A stretch of 64,000 nucleotides of DNA from Dethiosulfatarculus sandiegensis (GCF_000931935.2 NZ_AZAC01000038.1:1-64000), one strand, 5' to 3'. Shown: positions 52,646 to 63,281, numbered from the stretch's first letter. Numbers and translations: made by a program. The notes: generated from the letters alone by a model not told the origin.

Positions 52646-53400
52646 CTGTCTTCTCCTCTAGTCAAGGCGGCCACCGTGCCGAAACGGCCGGTTTTGCCTT
52701 CCCTTCGATAAGAAAAAAACTCGCGGCCGCATTTGGTGCACAAGCCGCTTATTTCAATATTTTCGGGTTTTACTCCCCTGGCGGTAAGTTGATCAAAGGT
52801 AACCCGCCAAAGGTCAAAATGGTTTTCACTGACTTCATAGGGCAAAAAGGCCCTGCCCAGCTCTGTTGCATGGTTGGTGAACTCAGCGCAACAAGGACCC
52901 AGGCTGGGGGAAACCGCGGCGTGAATTTCACCGGGATCTACATGGTAGTTTTTTTCCAAAAACTCGACCCCGTATCCCGGCATATCAGCCACATTGCCCC
53001 GCCAACCGGCGTGCAGATTGGCAACGGCCTTGCCCGGCGCAGCCAATATCACGGCCTGGCAATCGGCCTGTTTTACCAAAAGCCCCAATCCGGGACGGTC
53101 GGTGACCAAGCCGTCACCCTCTCCCAGGTAGGCGGCATCACCTTTTTCAGCCGCCTTTATCTCCCTGCCGTGCACCTGTTTGACCTGAACCAGCTCCTTG
53201 AGGCCCATGGCCTTACACAAACGGCTCAGGTTTTCCTGTATGGCTTCCCGGCTGTCTTCCGCTCCGGCCAGGTTGAGGCTGTCAAAAGGAGGATCGCTCA
53301 CACCACCCTGGCGGGTGGTGACGGCATGCACCAACCCGTCTAATTTGCTCAAAGAGGAAAACTTCAACACCGGCAGGTTATTTTGCAAGATTCTAATCAT
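52642..53400 (-). CDS. pgeF: Laccase-domain purine nucleoside/peptidoglycan-linked YfiH/PgeF family
   Basis: 252 aa from ATG 53400, giving the usual family length; the 46-codon extension to 53538 has no site and looks non-coding. Motifs: HAVTTRQGGVSDPPFDSLNLA, VHGREIKAAEKGDA, VKQADCQAVILAAP, NLHAGWRGNVADMPG (metal His) and SPSLGPCCAEF. Members act as purine nucleoside phosphorylase/adenosine deaminase or as an editing factor for peptidoglycan. Being first gene of pgeF-pyrK-pyrD suggests a link to nucleotide metabolism here. Confidence 0.9.
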   Translation of the reverse strand: MIRILQNNLPVLKFSSLSKLDGLVHAVTTRQGGVSDPPFDSLNLAGAEDSREAIQENLSRLCKAMGLKELVQVKQVHGREIKAAEKGDAAYLGEGDGLVTDRPGLGLLVKQADCQAVILAAPGKAVANLHAGWRGNVADMPGYGVEFLEKNYHVDPGEIHAAVSPSLGPCCAEFTNHATELGRAFLPYEVSENHFDLWRVTFDQLTARGVKPENIEISGLCTKCGREFFSYRREGKTGRFGTVAALTRGEDR

Positions 53401-54082
53401 ATGCGAGATCATATCCGAAAAAAAACAGATTAAACAAATTTTACGGCAGGTGAAAAGGCACCTCACCATACTCTTAGAGCAACTATACCAGATTGCTGCC
53501 AAAGGCCTCCTGAACTTTGAGGAAGGCCAATTGGGCAAACCCGAATTTCAGGTAATCAGCTCAAAAGCATCCCTCGAAACTCACGCAATTGAAAAGAAAC
53601 CGGGGTGTAGATCTGAGTTATCTGACCCCATAGATGGATTTACGGTCCGGGGTCGGGCTCCACCCCTGAAAATCCATATTCCATAACTATTTATTTTAAA
53701 AGAAATTTCGTGATAAAAAATTCGCCACTGGATTCATTTAAGTCATGAAGGGACCTCTATTCTCACTTTTAACCGAGATTCACCGGTTTTCAGCACCTGT
53801 GCAAGATATAAGGTTTTGCTATAATTACACCCAAAAGACTGACCCGGCTTACCTTGACCCACAAAGGCCTGTCCGGTACATTGACGCTTCAGGAAGCTTT
53901 TTATACTCCATTTCACCTCTGGGTTAACCAGGCCTACCAGCCCAACCCAACGGGTGCAATGCCCTCGTAAGAGCTCAACAAAATAATCCAGGCCGCGATA
54001 ACCCCGGCCTGTTGTTTTAAGGTTTAAAACCCGCGCCGTTTTTGCAGTATGCGGACTGGCGGCGGGCATTTTGGAGCAGAAC
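53401..54082. other. 682-bp gap between pgeF and the epimerase gene
   Basis: Frames of 60-113 codons occur but lack ribosome-binding sites and family resemblance. The best-looking (minus strand 53743-54084) reads as low-complexity and overlaps the epimerase start region. The right end must hold the epimerase promoter. Nothing else seen. Confidence 0.4.
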
Positions 54083-55048
54083 ATGAAACGTGTTTTGGTT
54101 ACTGGTGGAGCCGGTTCTATTGGTTCCTATGTTTGTGAATACCTGATCAAGGCCGGTCATCAGGTCACCGCTTTAGATAATGCCTCGCCCTATAAGGTTG
54201 AGCATCTTTTCGAATCAGACAGATTCCGCTTTGTGCAGGATTCCATCCTGGGCCAGGAGGTGGTGGAGCGTTTGGTCGATCAAAGCGACATCGTTATACA
54301 CCTGGCCGCCATAGCGGACCCCAAGCGCTATGTCACCGAGCCCTTGAATGTGCTTAATGTGAACTTGAAGGGTTCTTTGATTATTCTTGACCGTTGCGCC
54401 AGGGGAGGCAAAAAGTTCGTGTTCGCCTCCACCAGCGAAGTCATGGGCAGAAACCCCAATGTGCCCTGGAAAGAAGACGCCGACCGGGTATTGGGACCGC
54501 CCAACATCAATCGCTGGTGCTACTCCACAGGCAAGGCCCTGATAGAGCATTACTGCTATGCCTATGGCCAGCAGGAAAACCTGCCTTTTGTGATCATGCG
54601 CTTCTTTAACGTCTATGGGCCCCGCTGCGATGACCTGGGCCAGGGCCGGGTTATCCCCATATTCCTGGAAAAATTCCTGCACGGCGACGATGTGGTGGTC
54701 CACGGCGACGGCAAACAGACCCGCTGCTTCACCTATATCGAAGACGCAACCGACGCAGTGGTCAAACTCTCCCTGGACGACGCCGCCCTGGGAAGCTGCT
54801 TTAACATCGGCGCCAACCTGGAGACCAGCATCCTGGAGCTGGCCAAGGCCATGAAAGAAGCCGGAGGTTTTGACAACAACCTGGTCTTCAAGCCCCATGC
54901 GGAAGTCTTTGGCAAGAGCTATGAGGATATCCCCCGCCGTATACCGGATGTCTCCCACATCAAAGACGTCATCGGCTGGGAGGCCACAACTCCCCTGGAT
55001 CAGGGCCTGAAACAGACCATTGACTTCTACAGAAAGCCCAAGGCCTGA
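54083..55048 (+). CDS. NAD-dependent sugar-nucleotide epimerase/dehydratase
   Basis: 321 aa from ATG 54083, with GGAG 6 nt upstream (a TTG at 54071 sits inside that site). Extended SDR fold: TGGAGSIGSYVCEYL for NAD binding, HLAAIADPKRYV, a STSEVMG catalytic Ser region, and YSTGKALIEHYCYAYG with the YxxxK pair. Variants of this group make UDP-galactose, UDP-glucuronate/xylose or dTDP-sugars for surface polysaccharides; the exact sugar is unknown. Transcribed alone, with a hairpin after it. Confidence 0.9.
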   Translation: MKRVLVTGGAGSIGSYVCEYLIKAGHQVTALDNASPYKVEHLFESDRFRFVQDSILGQEVVERLVDQSDIVIHLAAIADPKRYVTEPLNVLNVNLKGSLIILDRCARGGKKFVFASTSEVMGRNPNVPWKEDADRVLGPPNINRWCYSTGKALIEHYCYAYGQQENLPFVIMRFFNVYGPRCDDLGQGRVIPIFLEKFLHGDDVVVHGDGKQTRCFTYIEDATDAVVKLSLDDAALGSCFNIGANLETSILELAKAMKEAGGFDNNLVFKPHAEVFGKSYEDIPRRIPDVSHIKDVIGWEATTPLDQGLKQTIDFYRKPKA

Positions 55049-55072
55049 TAGATCAATAACTCAAGTCTGATA

Positions 55073-55104
55073 AAAGCCGGGCCCTGTTTCAGGGTCCGGC
55101 TTTA
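55073..55104 (+). terminator. Hairpin after the epimerase gene
   Basis: AAAGCCGG-GCCCT pairs with AGGGT-CCGGCTTT around a short loop, 25 nt past the stop. Confidence 0.7.
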
Positions 55105-55423
55105 GCTTGCTGACAAAGTCCTCCCTGACTTGAAAAAACAATTGTTAAAGACTTGATTTTACCAGGCCGCTCTCCCTGACCAGGGATTCTTATCTACTTG
55201 GCGCCAATCAATAGGCTGTTGATTCTGCATCCAGCCTGTAAAGAATTCACTTCTCATCTGTCTTTTCAGGCTCCTGCCTGACCTCCCTCCGGCTAAACCG
55301 GTTTTATGTTTGCAATCCAAGCCGCTAACACTGTACGATATTTTTCGTTTACATGAAGCAGCAAGAGGTTAAACACCTAACCCTGCGTTATTTGAAACCT
55401 TTCTTTCCCCTGCAAACCCTGAT
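55105..55423. other. 319-bp gap before the ClC gene
   Basis: No coding frame supported. AT-rich at 55320-55350, probably the promoter of the ClC gene. Nothing else recognised. Confidence 0.35.
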
Positions 55424-57229
55424 ATGTATTATGGGCATAATGTGACCGAGCCTAAGCCAACACTGAAAAAATCCAGAACAAACAAAGGAAAAATGCCGGA
55501 ATCAACAAAAATTAAAAGAACGGCCTGGACTCAAGATCAATTCGGACTGATGATTCTCGGCCTTATTGTCGGAGTTTTAGGTGGTTATGGTGCTGTGGGC
55601 TTCCGCCTGCTCATTGATCTTCTGAGAACCCTTTGCTATGGTTCAGCGGGCAACATTCTGGATGTTCTGGCTGCTCTGCCCTGGTGGCAGAAAATCCTGA
55701 TCCCCGGGGTGGGCGGCCTGGTGGTCGGGCCAATCATCTATTTCCTGGCCCGGGAGGCTAAAGGCCACGGCGTGCCTGAAGTTATGGAGGCCGTCACTTT
55801 AAAAGACGGTTTGATCCGTAAAAGGGTGGTCATAATCAAATCGCTGGCCTCCGCCCTTTCCATAGCCGCCGGTGGTTCAGTGGGCAGGGAAGGCCCCATT
55901 GTCCAGATCGGCTCTGCTATCGGATCCACTGTGGGGCAATTGCTCAAGGCTTCTCCGGGCAGAATGCGCATATTGGTTGGTTGCGGCTCTGCCGCGGGAA
56001 TTGCAGCCACCTTTAACGCGCCGGTTGCGGGCATGATGTTTGCCCTGGAGATCGTACTCGGTGAATTTGCCATAACCACCTTTTCACCCATTGTTATCTC
56101 CGCTGTTTTGGCCACAGCCATTTCCCGCTATTACCTGGGGGACTTTCCCGCCTTTCTGGTGCCGGATTACCAACTGATTTCGCCTTATGAATTTGCCATA
56201 TACGCGGTTCTGGGGCTGGTGGCCGGTGTGGTGGCAGTGGGATTCACCACCTGCCTCTACAAAATGGAAGACCTGGTGGATTCCATAAAATTCCCCGAGT
56301 ATCTCAAAACCCCCTTGGCCGGGCTGCTTCTGGGATGCATTGGCCTTTTGTTCCCCTCGGTCTTGGGGGTGGGCTATGAGGGAATTGAACTTGCCCTGGA
56401 CCACAGACTGGTCTGGTGGATGATGCTCCTTATTCTGGGGGTGAAGATACTGGCCACCAGCCTCACTATTTCCGGCGGCATGTCCGGCGGCATCTTTGCG
56501 CCTTCCCTTTTCATGGGGGCCATGCTGGGCGGCGCCTTTGGCTCTGCCGCCCACAGTCTGTGGCCGGAAATAACCGCCGGCCCCGGGGCCTATGCCATTG
56601 TGGGCATGGCCGCAGTGGTGGCGGGAACCACCCACGGACCCTTAAGCGCCTTTTTAATCCTGTTTGAAATGACAGGCGGATATCAGATAATTCTGCCCCT
56701 TATGATAGGCTGCGTGCTCTCAACCCTGGTGGCCCGCCAGATAAGGCCCGAATCAATCTACACACTCAAACTTTTACGCAGGGGTGTGGACATCCAATCC
56801 GGTAAGGAGATGAATCTCCTGCGTTCACTCAAGGTCAAGCAGGCCATGCGCACCAGCGTGGATTCCGTACCCCAAAGCATGAATTTAGGAGACTTCAACC
56901 AATATGTAATTCACTCCAAGCACGCATCTTTTCCAGTGGTGAATAAGGATAACCGGCTGGTGGGAATCGTCTCCCATGCAGACTATGCCGGTCATTCCTT
57001 TGACCGTGACCTCTGGGACCTGGTGGTGGTCCAGGAACTTGCCACCAAAGACGTGCGCACCGTAACTCCAGATGACACCTTGGAAAAGGCCCTGAATATC
57101 ATCTCGGCCAAGGACTATGCCACCCTGCCGGTCATAAACGATGAAAAGCAAAGGCTGCTCACCGGCATTATTTCCCACAGGGATATAATCAGCCTCTATT
57201 CAAGGGAGCTGCGCAAGTCAAACCTCTAG
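55424..57229 (+). CDS. ClC chloride channel/antiporter with C-terminal CBS pair
   Basis: 601 aa; an inner ATG at 55493 with AAAGG close by may be the true start. About 10-12 membrane segments. ClC motifs: GHGVPEVM (in place of GSGIP), GSVGREGPIVQIG (the GREGP selectivity motif) and SGGMSGGIFAPSLFMGAMLG (GxFxP motif); the gating Tyr lies in the last helix. Residues ~465-595 are two CBS domains that may bind adenine nucleotides and gate transport. GREGP with Glu suggests a Cl-/H+ antiporter, as Glu148 of EcClC sits in that motif. Transcribed alone. Confidence 0.94.
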   Translation: MYYGHNVTEPKPTLKKSRTNKGKMPESTKIKRTAWTQDQFGLMILGLIVGVLGGYGAVGFRLLIDLLRTLCYGSAGNILDVLAALPWWQKILIPGVGGLVVGPIIYFLAREAKGHGVPEVMEAVTLKDGLIRKRVVIIKSLASALSIAAGGSVGREGPIVQIGSAIGSTVGQLLKASPGRMRILVGCGSAAGIAATFNAPVAGMMFALEIVLGEFAITTFSPIVISAVLATAISRYYLGDFPAFLVPDYQLISPYEFAIYAVLGLVAGVVAVGFTTCLYKMEDLVDSIKFPEYLKTPLAGLLLGCIGLLFPSVLGVGYEGIELALDHRLVWWMMLLILGVKILATSLTISGGMSGGIFAPSLFMGAMLGGAFGSAAHSLWPEITAGPGAYAIVGMAAVVAGTTHGPLSAFLILFEMTGGYQIILPLMIGCVLSTLVARQIRPESIYTLKLLRRGVDIQSGKEMNLLRSLKVKQAMRTSVDSVPQSMNLGDFNQYVIHSKHASFPVVNKDNRLVGIVSHADYAGHSFDRDLWDLVVVQELATKDVRTVTPDDTLEKALNIISAKDYATLPVINDEKQRLLTGIISHRDIISLYSRELRKSNL

Positions 57230-57267
57230 GAAAACCGCATCCTGCTTGGCAGGCCTTGATCCAGACA

Positions 57268-57303
57268 AAAAAAGGCAGGGTCGGAAACCCACCGGCCCTG
57301 CCA
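57268..57303 (-). terminator. Intrinsic terminator on the minus strand
   Basis: GGCAGGGTCGG and CCGGCCCTGCC pair around AAACCCA. On the minus strand seven T follow. It would stop transcription coming from the chemotaxis receptor gene and sits between two convergent genes. Confidence 0.7.
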
Positions 57304-57493
57304 GCACCCTAAGGATACGGTGTCACCCTCCTCTTGCCCAAAGCAAAGCTAATCACCGAACTGATTCAGGTGCCGGGATCAGATTACCATGCCTAGCTAA
57401 TATGTAGCTATAAAATAATTGTATCAGGGCCATAATCAAGCTTCAGTGGAGAAATCATCCGGCTGAGAATCTAAAATTTCCAATTGCTTAACA

Positions 57494-59283
57494 TTAGTGA
57501 CACTTAATCTGGGAGGGGGGGGGAGAATCTTCTTTTCCGTTGCCTGGCCGCCCCACCAGGGCGGTCAGTTTTTCCACCATCTCCCGCATCTCGCCCGCCT
57601 GGCGAGAGAGTTCCTCCGAAGCCTTGGCCGACTGTTCGGCGCTTACACTCACGCCTTGGGTGAGCTGGTCCATCTGACTAGCGGCCAAATTGATCTGGTT
57701 TATACCCTGGGCCTGTTCCTCGGAAGAGGCGGCAATCTCCCTCATCAGCCACCCATCTTGCCCGCACTGTCCGCCACCTGGTCAAAGGCCTGATCAGTGG
57801 CTTCGGCCAACTGGGAGCCGTCTTTGATCATCTCTATGTTTGATTCCATGAGCCGAGCCGTGTCTCCCGCCGCTTCGGCGGCCCGCATGGCCAAATTTCT
57901 CACCTCGTCGGCCACCACCGCAAAACCCGCACCAGCTTGCCCCGCCCTGGCCGCCTCCACAGCCACGTTTAAAGCCAACAGGTTGGTTTGAAAGGCTATT
58001 TCGTCTATCCCCTTTATTATTCGGGTGCTTTTTTTGGTGGCTTGGTCCATGCGGCTCATGGATTCCAACAATTTTTTCATGGCCTGATTGGCCTGATCGA
58101 CAATTTCCCTGGTCTGACTGGTCAATTTGTCCGCCTGACGAGCGCTTTTTGTGTTCTGCTCAGTCATGGAGGCCATCTGGGCCAGGGAAGCGGAAGTCTC
58201 TTCCAAAGAGGCCGCCTGCTCGGAAGCGCCTTCCGCCAACTGATGGCTGGCTGCGGAGGCAACCTGAAAGGCTCCCTTGCCAAGATAGCCGATTATGCCC
58301 TTAATGGGCTTGATAACCGAACCCGCCACCCAATAAATAATAACGGCAGCCAAAATAAACATGATCAGGGCCAGGCCCCCGTTTATCAAACCAACTTCCC
58401 TGGCGTCCGCCAAGAGATCCAGTTTGTCGGCGCCCGCCCCCACAATCCAGCCCAAGCCCTTTATCTCCGCAAAAGAGGACATCTTCTGCGAACCTTGCAT
58501 GGAGTATTCAATAAGCCCGTTCTTTTGAGCCAACATTTCACGACCGAAATCATAATCAGCAAAATCGGTTTTAAAAATAAGGGACTTATCCTGATGAAAA
58601 AGCAAGATTCCGGTTTGATCCATAAGAAATGCATGACCATGTTCAGCCACCTTGACATTGCCCAGAACACTCTCAGTGAACCCGCCCAAATCCACCCAGG
58701 CTAAAACCGCACCGACCACCTCCCCTTCGCCCAGGGTCGATTTTCTGGTAACCGGCTTGGAGATGGGCAAAACCGGGCTGTTTTTAGCGCCCGGCAAAAA
58801 GGCCTTTCCCAGGGCCAAGTCACCCTTAAGGGCCTGTTGCAGAACGCCTTTAATCGGCAAATTCTTTTCTGGTTCTTTTTCCAGAGAGGAAGCGATAACC
58901 TTGTCTTTTAAATCCACAAGAAAAATCCCCCGATAAAAAGGCGTCTCTTTTTGCAGGGAAGTCAAACGCCTTTGAGCCAGGACCCGGGATATATCAGAAC
59001 CGATAATCACTGCCGAACGAAAGCCTGTGTCAGTGCTCCAGACTCCCAGGTCCCTTTTGCGGTTATCCACCCAACGTTTTAACTGACCGGCTGAATTGCT
59101 TGAGATTCTGGTCACCTCTTCTGTTACGAGTTTTTCAACCGCATCTTTGGTGTTGAAATAGGAAGCAATGCTGGAAACACCCAAACTGATCACAATCAAA
59201 AGCAAAGTCGGCAAAAGAAATCTACATAAAAGATTCAGCCTCATGCTTTTCCTCCCGTGATCGTGAATATCTATATCTGACAA
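57494..59283 (-). pseudogene. Methyl-accepting chemotaxis protein, broken by a 1-base deletion
   Basis: The gene starts at 59283. Residues 1-512 are in frame and end ...VADSAGKMGG, stopping at 57745. A second frame (57745-57494) continues MREIAASSEEQAQGINQINLAASQMDQLTQ, the expected next segment of an MCP signalling tip. One lost base (GGC-TG-ATG, probably once GGC-CTG-ATG) explains it. Full form ~595 aa: N-terminal membrane segment, periplasmic Cache-type sensor, second membrane segment, little HAMP, methylation helices and hairpin tip (ARAGQAGAGFAVVADEVRNLA). Without the final part CheW/CheA coupling and adaptation would fail. A sequencing error is an alternative because the breakpoint is a single base. 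Confidence 0.85.
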
Positions 59284-59922
59284 AGGAAAAAACTTTTTTT
59301 ACTGATAGTTACAAAACACCGTCGCTTCCCGGCAGAAGCCGCACACTTCTCCGAAAGCTTTGCTTTGAGCCAAATTGATTTTTATTGAGTGTTTTTCAGT
59401 CTTGAAGTGAATCCCCCCGCCCAAGAAAGCTGTTTTTAAGGTAATTCGAAACAAATAATTAATTTTACTAAATAATAAAGCAAATCGGTTTTCAGGCGTA
59501 AAACTAATCCATAATAGTCTATGTAATTTATAGGATTACATACAAGCGTTTTACTCTTATTTACTTAAAAAACAGGTCTCCCCTGCTTTTGCCAAATACT
59601 GAGGAAAGGCATCTGAAAAAAGGCCGATTTTTTCCGAACACCGGGAGGAAGAAGAGGAAACATGGATTAATCAGACAAGACCGTTTAGCTAAAGCAGGAA
59701 AGACATTATCAGGCCATCGCATTTGGGTTGAACATTAAAGGTTTGACCAAAGCCGGTCTAACCAATAATTATTTAAGAAAGCTTAAATACAAATCTAGCA
59801 TACAAAATCAAACAGATGTTTTTCGTTAACTAAATTTTTGTTATGCTTGACTACCGGATAAGGAATTTAATTGACTTAAAAATATAAGATTTTGCAATCT
59901 TCTGGACAATTCGAGCCCGAAC
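59284..59922. other. 639-bp gap upstream of the SGNH gene
   Basis: AT-rich, with several T runs. No frame carries a family signature. A GGAGGAAGAAGAGG at 59642-59656 precedes a short open stretch that stops quickly. The right end (from 59840) probably holds the SGNH gene promoter. Nothing else recognised. Confidence 0.35.
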
Positions 59923-61680
59923 ATGAAAAAAAGCAACACCCCCAGAACCGGAATCTATAGAATCCTATCCCTTCTCCTATTGGCGCTCAGCTTTTGCTAT
60001 GCATTGTGGCTGGGGGTTGCTCCCCGGCAGCAGCTTGAGACCCTGGCATCCCAGAGATACACCAAGTGGGCTCAAGACTGGGCCAAGGCCCAAGATCCCA
60101 TAGAGATCAACCTTAACCGTGAGCTGCTGCCTTCCACCTTTCCCGGTCCCCTGGACACCTGGGCCCAAGGTAAGCGCCACAGTCTTTTGCTTGATTTTGA
60201 GGTTGAACCCGGCGATTACACCTTAAGACTCTTATTTTTCGATATCCATGAAGCTGCTCCACCCAAGCTCTCCCTTAAACTGAATAAACAAAAGCCGGTG
60301 CTGGTCCAGTTAAAACCCGGCTCAGGCAGGCCCGCGCCTTATGCGGACCTTAATCCCGGTCTCACCGTAAATATTCCACTTAAGATAAACAAATCAAAAA
60401 ACCAACTTGTCATTACCAACCTGCAGGGTTCCTGGGCAGCCCCGGCCAGGTTGCGTTTGACTCAAGGATATGAGTTTTCCCCGGCCAAACTGGGATACAC
60501 CCTTTTCACCGACCCCATCTCCCTAGGCATCCTGCTTTTGGGCCTGGCAGGTTTTATCTTTTTCGGACACGCAACCCGGCACAGTCCGGGCCAGGCCCTG
60601 GCCTCTGTGGCATTGCTTGGCATTACCTGCCTTATCTGCCTTTTACTGGCTGAATTGGGTTTCAGGGCCTATTTGATAAAAATTCCCCAGGCCCGCAGGC
60701 TTTCGGTACAAAAAAACATGGCTGCCCAGGATTTAAAGGGCATGAATTATTCTTTTGGCTCCATGATCTCCCCCAACCCGGATATGGAGATCACCTATCA
60801 GTTAAAGCCAAATCTTGAAGGTAACTTTGCCGGAAAAAAATTAAGAACCAATTCCCAAAATATGCGCGGAAAAGAAGTGGCCCTAAAGGCCCAATCAGGG
60901 GTCTTTCGTCTGATGGGCCTGGGAGATTCCGTCTTCTTTGGTTGGGGAGTGGAAGAAGACCAGACCGCCCTGGTCCGGGCCGGGTTGGAACTGGCCGAAC
61001 GCCTGAAGCGGCCGGTGGAGGCCCTGAACCTTTCCTGCCCCAGCTACAACACCTCGGTGGAGGTCGCTGTCTACCGCAAAAAGGGCCGCAAATTCAAGCC
61101 GCAGGCGGTTGTGCTTTGTTTTGTGGAAAACGACTTTGAGCCTCCATCCATGATGTTTGAGCCGGTTCGCCTGTGGACCATGGAAAAATCATATATCCAC
61201 GAACAATTAAGGCGCAGGCTTGCCCTGGCTTGGCGGGACGCCGGTAGTGAAAGCGAAGAATTTTTCACCACTCAAAGGAAAAACCAGGCCGAGCGGCAAG
61301 GCAAGTCCCTGAACAAAAAATGGCGCGATCGGCTGGAGGCATATTACAGCCGCATGGCCGGTGAAAAGGCGGTGGCCGCCGCTTTGGACGATCTGGCCAA
61401 GATGCTTAAGGAAGACAAAATTCCGGGCCTGGTTGTCTATGCCCCCAACCGGCTGGCCCCCCTGGACGCAAAAACCAAATTTGTCCTTGATTCCGCTGAC
61501 AGATCAGGGCTTTTGATCTTGGATATGACGCAGGTTTATCGCAACTGGTTTAAAAAGAATCAAGGGACCATGCAAAGTAGAATGTGGGTGCACCCCAAAG
61601 ACCCCCACCCCAATGAATTGGGGCACAGTCTCATGGGAGAGGCCATAGCGGAAAAACTGATCCACCACGTAAGGGACTAA
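59923..61680 (+). CDS. SGNH/GDSL hydrolase-like membrane protein
   Basis: 585 aa. N-terminal membrane segment (IYRILSLLLLALSFCYALWL), a beta-rich domain (~30-190), two or three further membrane segments (~200-255), then the enzyme domain (~290-585): LGDSVFFGWG (Ser, GDSx), ENDF (N motif) and DPHPNELGH (Asp-x-x-His). All catalytic blocks of SGNH esterases are present, in a membrane-tethered context resembling AlgJ/AlgX-type polysaccharide O-acetyl enzymes. Substrate unknown. Transcribed alone. Confidence 0.85.
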   Translation: MKKSNTPRTGIYRILSLLLLALSFCYALWLGVAPRQQLETLASQRYTKWAQDWAKAQDPIEINLNRELLPSTFPGPLDTWAQGKRHSLLLDFEVEPGDYTLRLLFFDIHEAAPPKLSLKLNKQKPVLVQLKPGSGRPAPYADLNPGLTVNIPLKINKSKNQLVITNLQGSWAAPARLRLTQGYEFSPAKLGYTLFTDPISLGILLLGLAGFIFFGHATRHSPGQALASVALLGITCLICLLLAELGFRAYLIKIPQARRLSVQKNMAAQDLKGMNYSFGSMISPNPDMEITYQLKPNLEGNFAGKKLRTNSQNMRGKEVALKAQSGVFRLMGLGDSVFFGWGVEEDQTALVRAGLELAERLKRPVEALNLSCPSYNTSVEVAVYRKKGRKFKPQAVVLCFVENDFEPPSMMFEPVRLWTMEKSYIHEQLRRRLALAWRDAGSESEEFFTTQRKNQAERQGKSLNKKWRDRLEAYYSRMAGEKAVAAALDDLAKMLKEDKIPGLVVYAPNRLAPLDAKTKFVLDSADRSGLLILDMTQVYRNWFKKNQGTMQSRMWVHPKDPHPNELGHSLMGEAIAEKLIHHVRD

Positions 61681-61709
61681 ACCGTCTGGCCTTTTTGCGT
61701 ACAGGCGGC

Positions 61710-62954
61710 TTAAGCCGGGTTGGAGGCCTTTTCATCGGCGGTCAATTCGAACATCTCATGAGCCTGCTCCAGGGATCTTTGGTAGGCAGGCAATAGTTCG
61801 AATTTATCCGCCCCCAACTTGGCCAGGCTCTCGCCCACCTCGTCCCACTTGCCCTTTTCATAAGCCAGGGTAAGGGAAGTCAATGCCCCCAATATCCCCG
61901 ATTGATGCAAAAGTGCGTCCTTGATCTCTCTGGTAACGGGTATCATCTCCAGGATCTCGGGCATGGGCTTATCAAAAAACGCATCCAACAAGGAAAAGAG
62001 GCCTGCTAAAAAGGCCTCTTCCTTTAAATATTCCAATCCGGCCACTTCAGCGGTTTGAGAAAAGAAAAGCGCCCTTACCAAGGAAAGGACCACCAGCTCA
62101 TCCGGTTTATCCTGGGCCGAAGCACTCATGGCAACCATGGAAATCCAGTTGCGGAGGGCTTTTTCTCCTAAAAAGCTGAAGGCCTGGCGCACAGACTGCA
62201 CCTCGGTGCGCACCCCGAAATAAGGCGAATTAATATAACGCAGAAGCTTATAGGCCAAGGTGACGTCACTGGAAACCAGCTTTTCAAGACGTTGATAATC
62301 CAAAACCGGATTATGCACAGTGACCAAAAGGCGCATCAGATTAAGGCGGAAAGCGGGCATTTCATGGCCTGCGCCCAACTTGGGCTGCACATAAAAACGC
62401 CCTTGAAACAATTCGCTGCCCAGACGCAGGGCATTTAAAAAGTCCTCTTCCGTGTCCACATCCACAGCCAGGAGGGGCTTTTTACCCCTGGAACGCACCA
62501 TGGCCTCCAGGCAGGCAGGCTCGTTGTGCATATCAAGGGCCAGTATGTCTGCAAGTTCAGTTAGTTCCGAATTTTGATTTAAAAAGGCCGCGTCCAGAAC
62601 CACGCCCTGATGGTGCTTTCTAATTGATCGAAGAGCCTGGTTCAGAGCCTGGGGAGAGGTTTTTTCATTTATCAGAGGCCACAAAAGCCAGCCGCCGGGA
62701 AGCAATTGCAGGTCGACATTTGCCAAATCCATGGCATCCAGACGCATAATGGCCAATTTTTTTCCGGTTAAAGTGTCGAAAAAATCAACACCTTCTCCGG
62801 CAGAGCCAAAGCCGCCCTCGGCCCTTAAACGGGCCAGCCAATCCACAGCCCCACAGGAGCGTGAATTCAGGCGAAGCTCATAGGCCCGAACTTTAAGCCA
62901 ACGATCGAATACTGGTAATCGCGCTATCAGAAAATCCACTGAAGGCATCGGCAC
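61710..62954 (-). CDS. Degenerate EAL plus HDOD signalling protein
   Basis: 414 aa. The N-terminal ~200 residues follow the EAL fold (RLPVFDRWLKVRAYELRLN; ...LALDMHNEPA; PLLAVDVDTEEDFLNALRLGSELFQGRFYVQP). The metal residues are lost: the usual EKVET is DVDTE. So it probably binds but does not cleave c-di-GMP. Residues ~205-400 are an HDOD domain (FRLNLMRLL, PYFGVRTEVQSVRQAFSFLGEKALRNWISM). This is the YuxH/CdgJ architecture used in motility and biofilm control. Next to a chemotaxis receptor gene. Confidence 0.88.
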   Translation of the reverse strand: MPMPSVDFLIARLPVFDRWLKVRAYELRLNSRSCGAVDWLARLRAEGGFGSAGEGVDFFDTLTGKKLAIMRLDAMDLANVDLQLLPGGWLLWPLINEKTSPQALNQALRSIRKHHQGVVLDAAFLNQNSELTELADILALDMHNEPACLEAMVRSRGKKPLLAVDVDTEEDFLNALRLGSELFQGRFYVQPKLGAGHEMPAFRLNLMRLLVTVHNPVLDYQRLEKLVSSDVTLAYKLLRYINSPYFGVRTEVQSVRQAFSFLGEKALRNWISMVAMSASAQDKPDELVVLSLVRALFFSQTAEVAGLEYLKEEAFLAGLFSLLDAFFDKPMPEILEMIPVTREIKDALLHQSGILGALTSLTLAYEKGKWDEVGESLAKLGADKFELLPAYQRSLEQAHEMFELTADEKASNPA

Positions 62955-63281
62955 ACTCGCTTGGTTCAGGTCTTTGCAAAAATACTATACAGGCAACACA
63001 GAGTTTTGCCTCGGCTTTTTAGAAAAATTCTCCCAATTCAATTATGAAACTGACAAATACTGTCCAATTAACCGGTTTGCGATAAACTAAGTTGTCATGA
63101 TCTGGACCGCCTGGAAAAGGCTCCACGCGAACCAGCTAAAGGCTGATGGTTGTGTTTTTCAATCAGATTGGCCTTGCCCCCGCCTTTGTTGCAGGCGGGC
63201 AACGCGCCTCGGCAAGGCTGGGAGAATCATTTTAGCAAGGGTTTTCCACCCTTGGATTACCCGCCCACCTTGGAGGTCAAG

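Noticed and set aside
53743..54084. Minus-strand 113-codon frame before the epimerase gene
   Set aside because: No recognisable fold or ribosome-binding site, low-complexity composition, and it overlaps the epimerase's start region.
55738..56635. Minus-strand frames of 127 and 183 codons inside the ClC gene
   Set aside because: Antisense shadows of conserved membrane segments.
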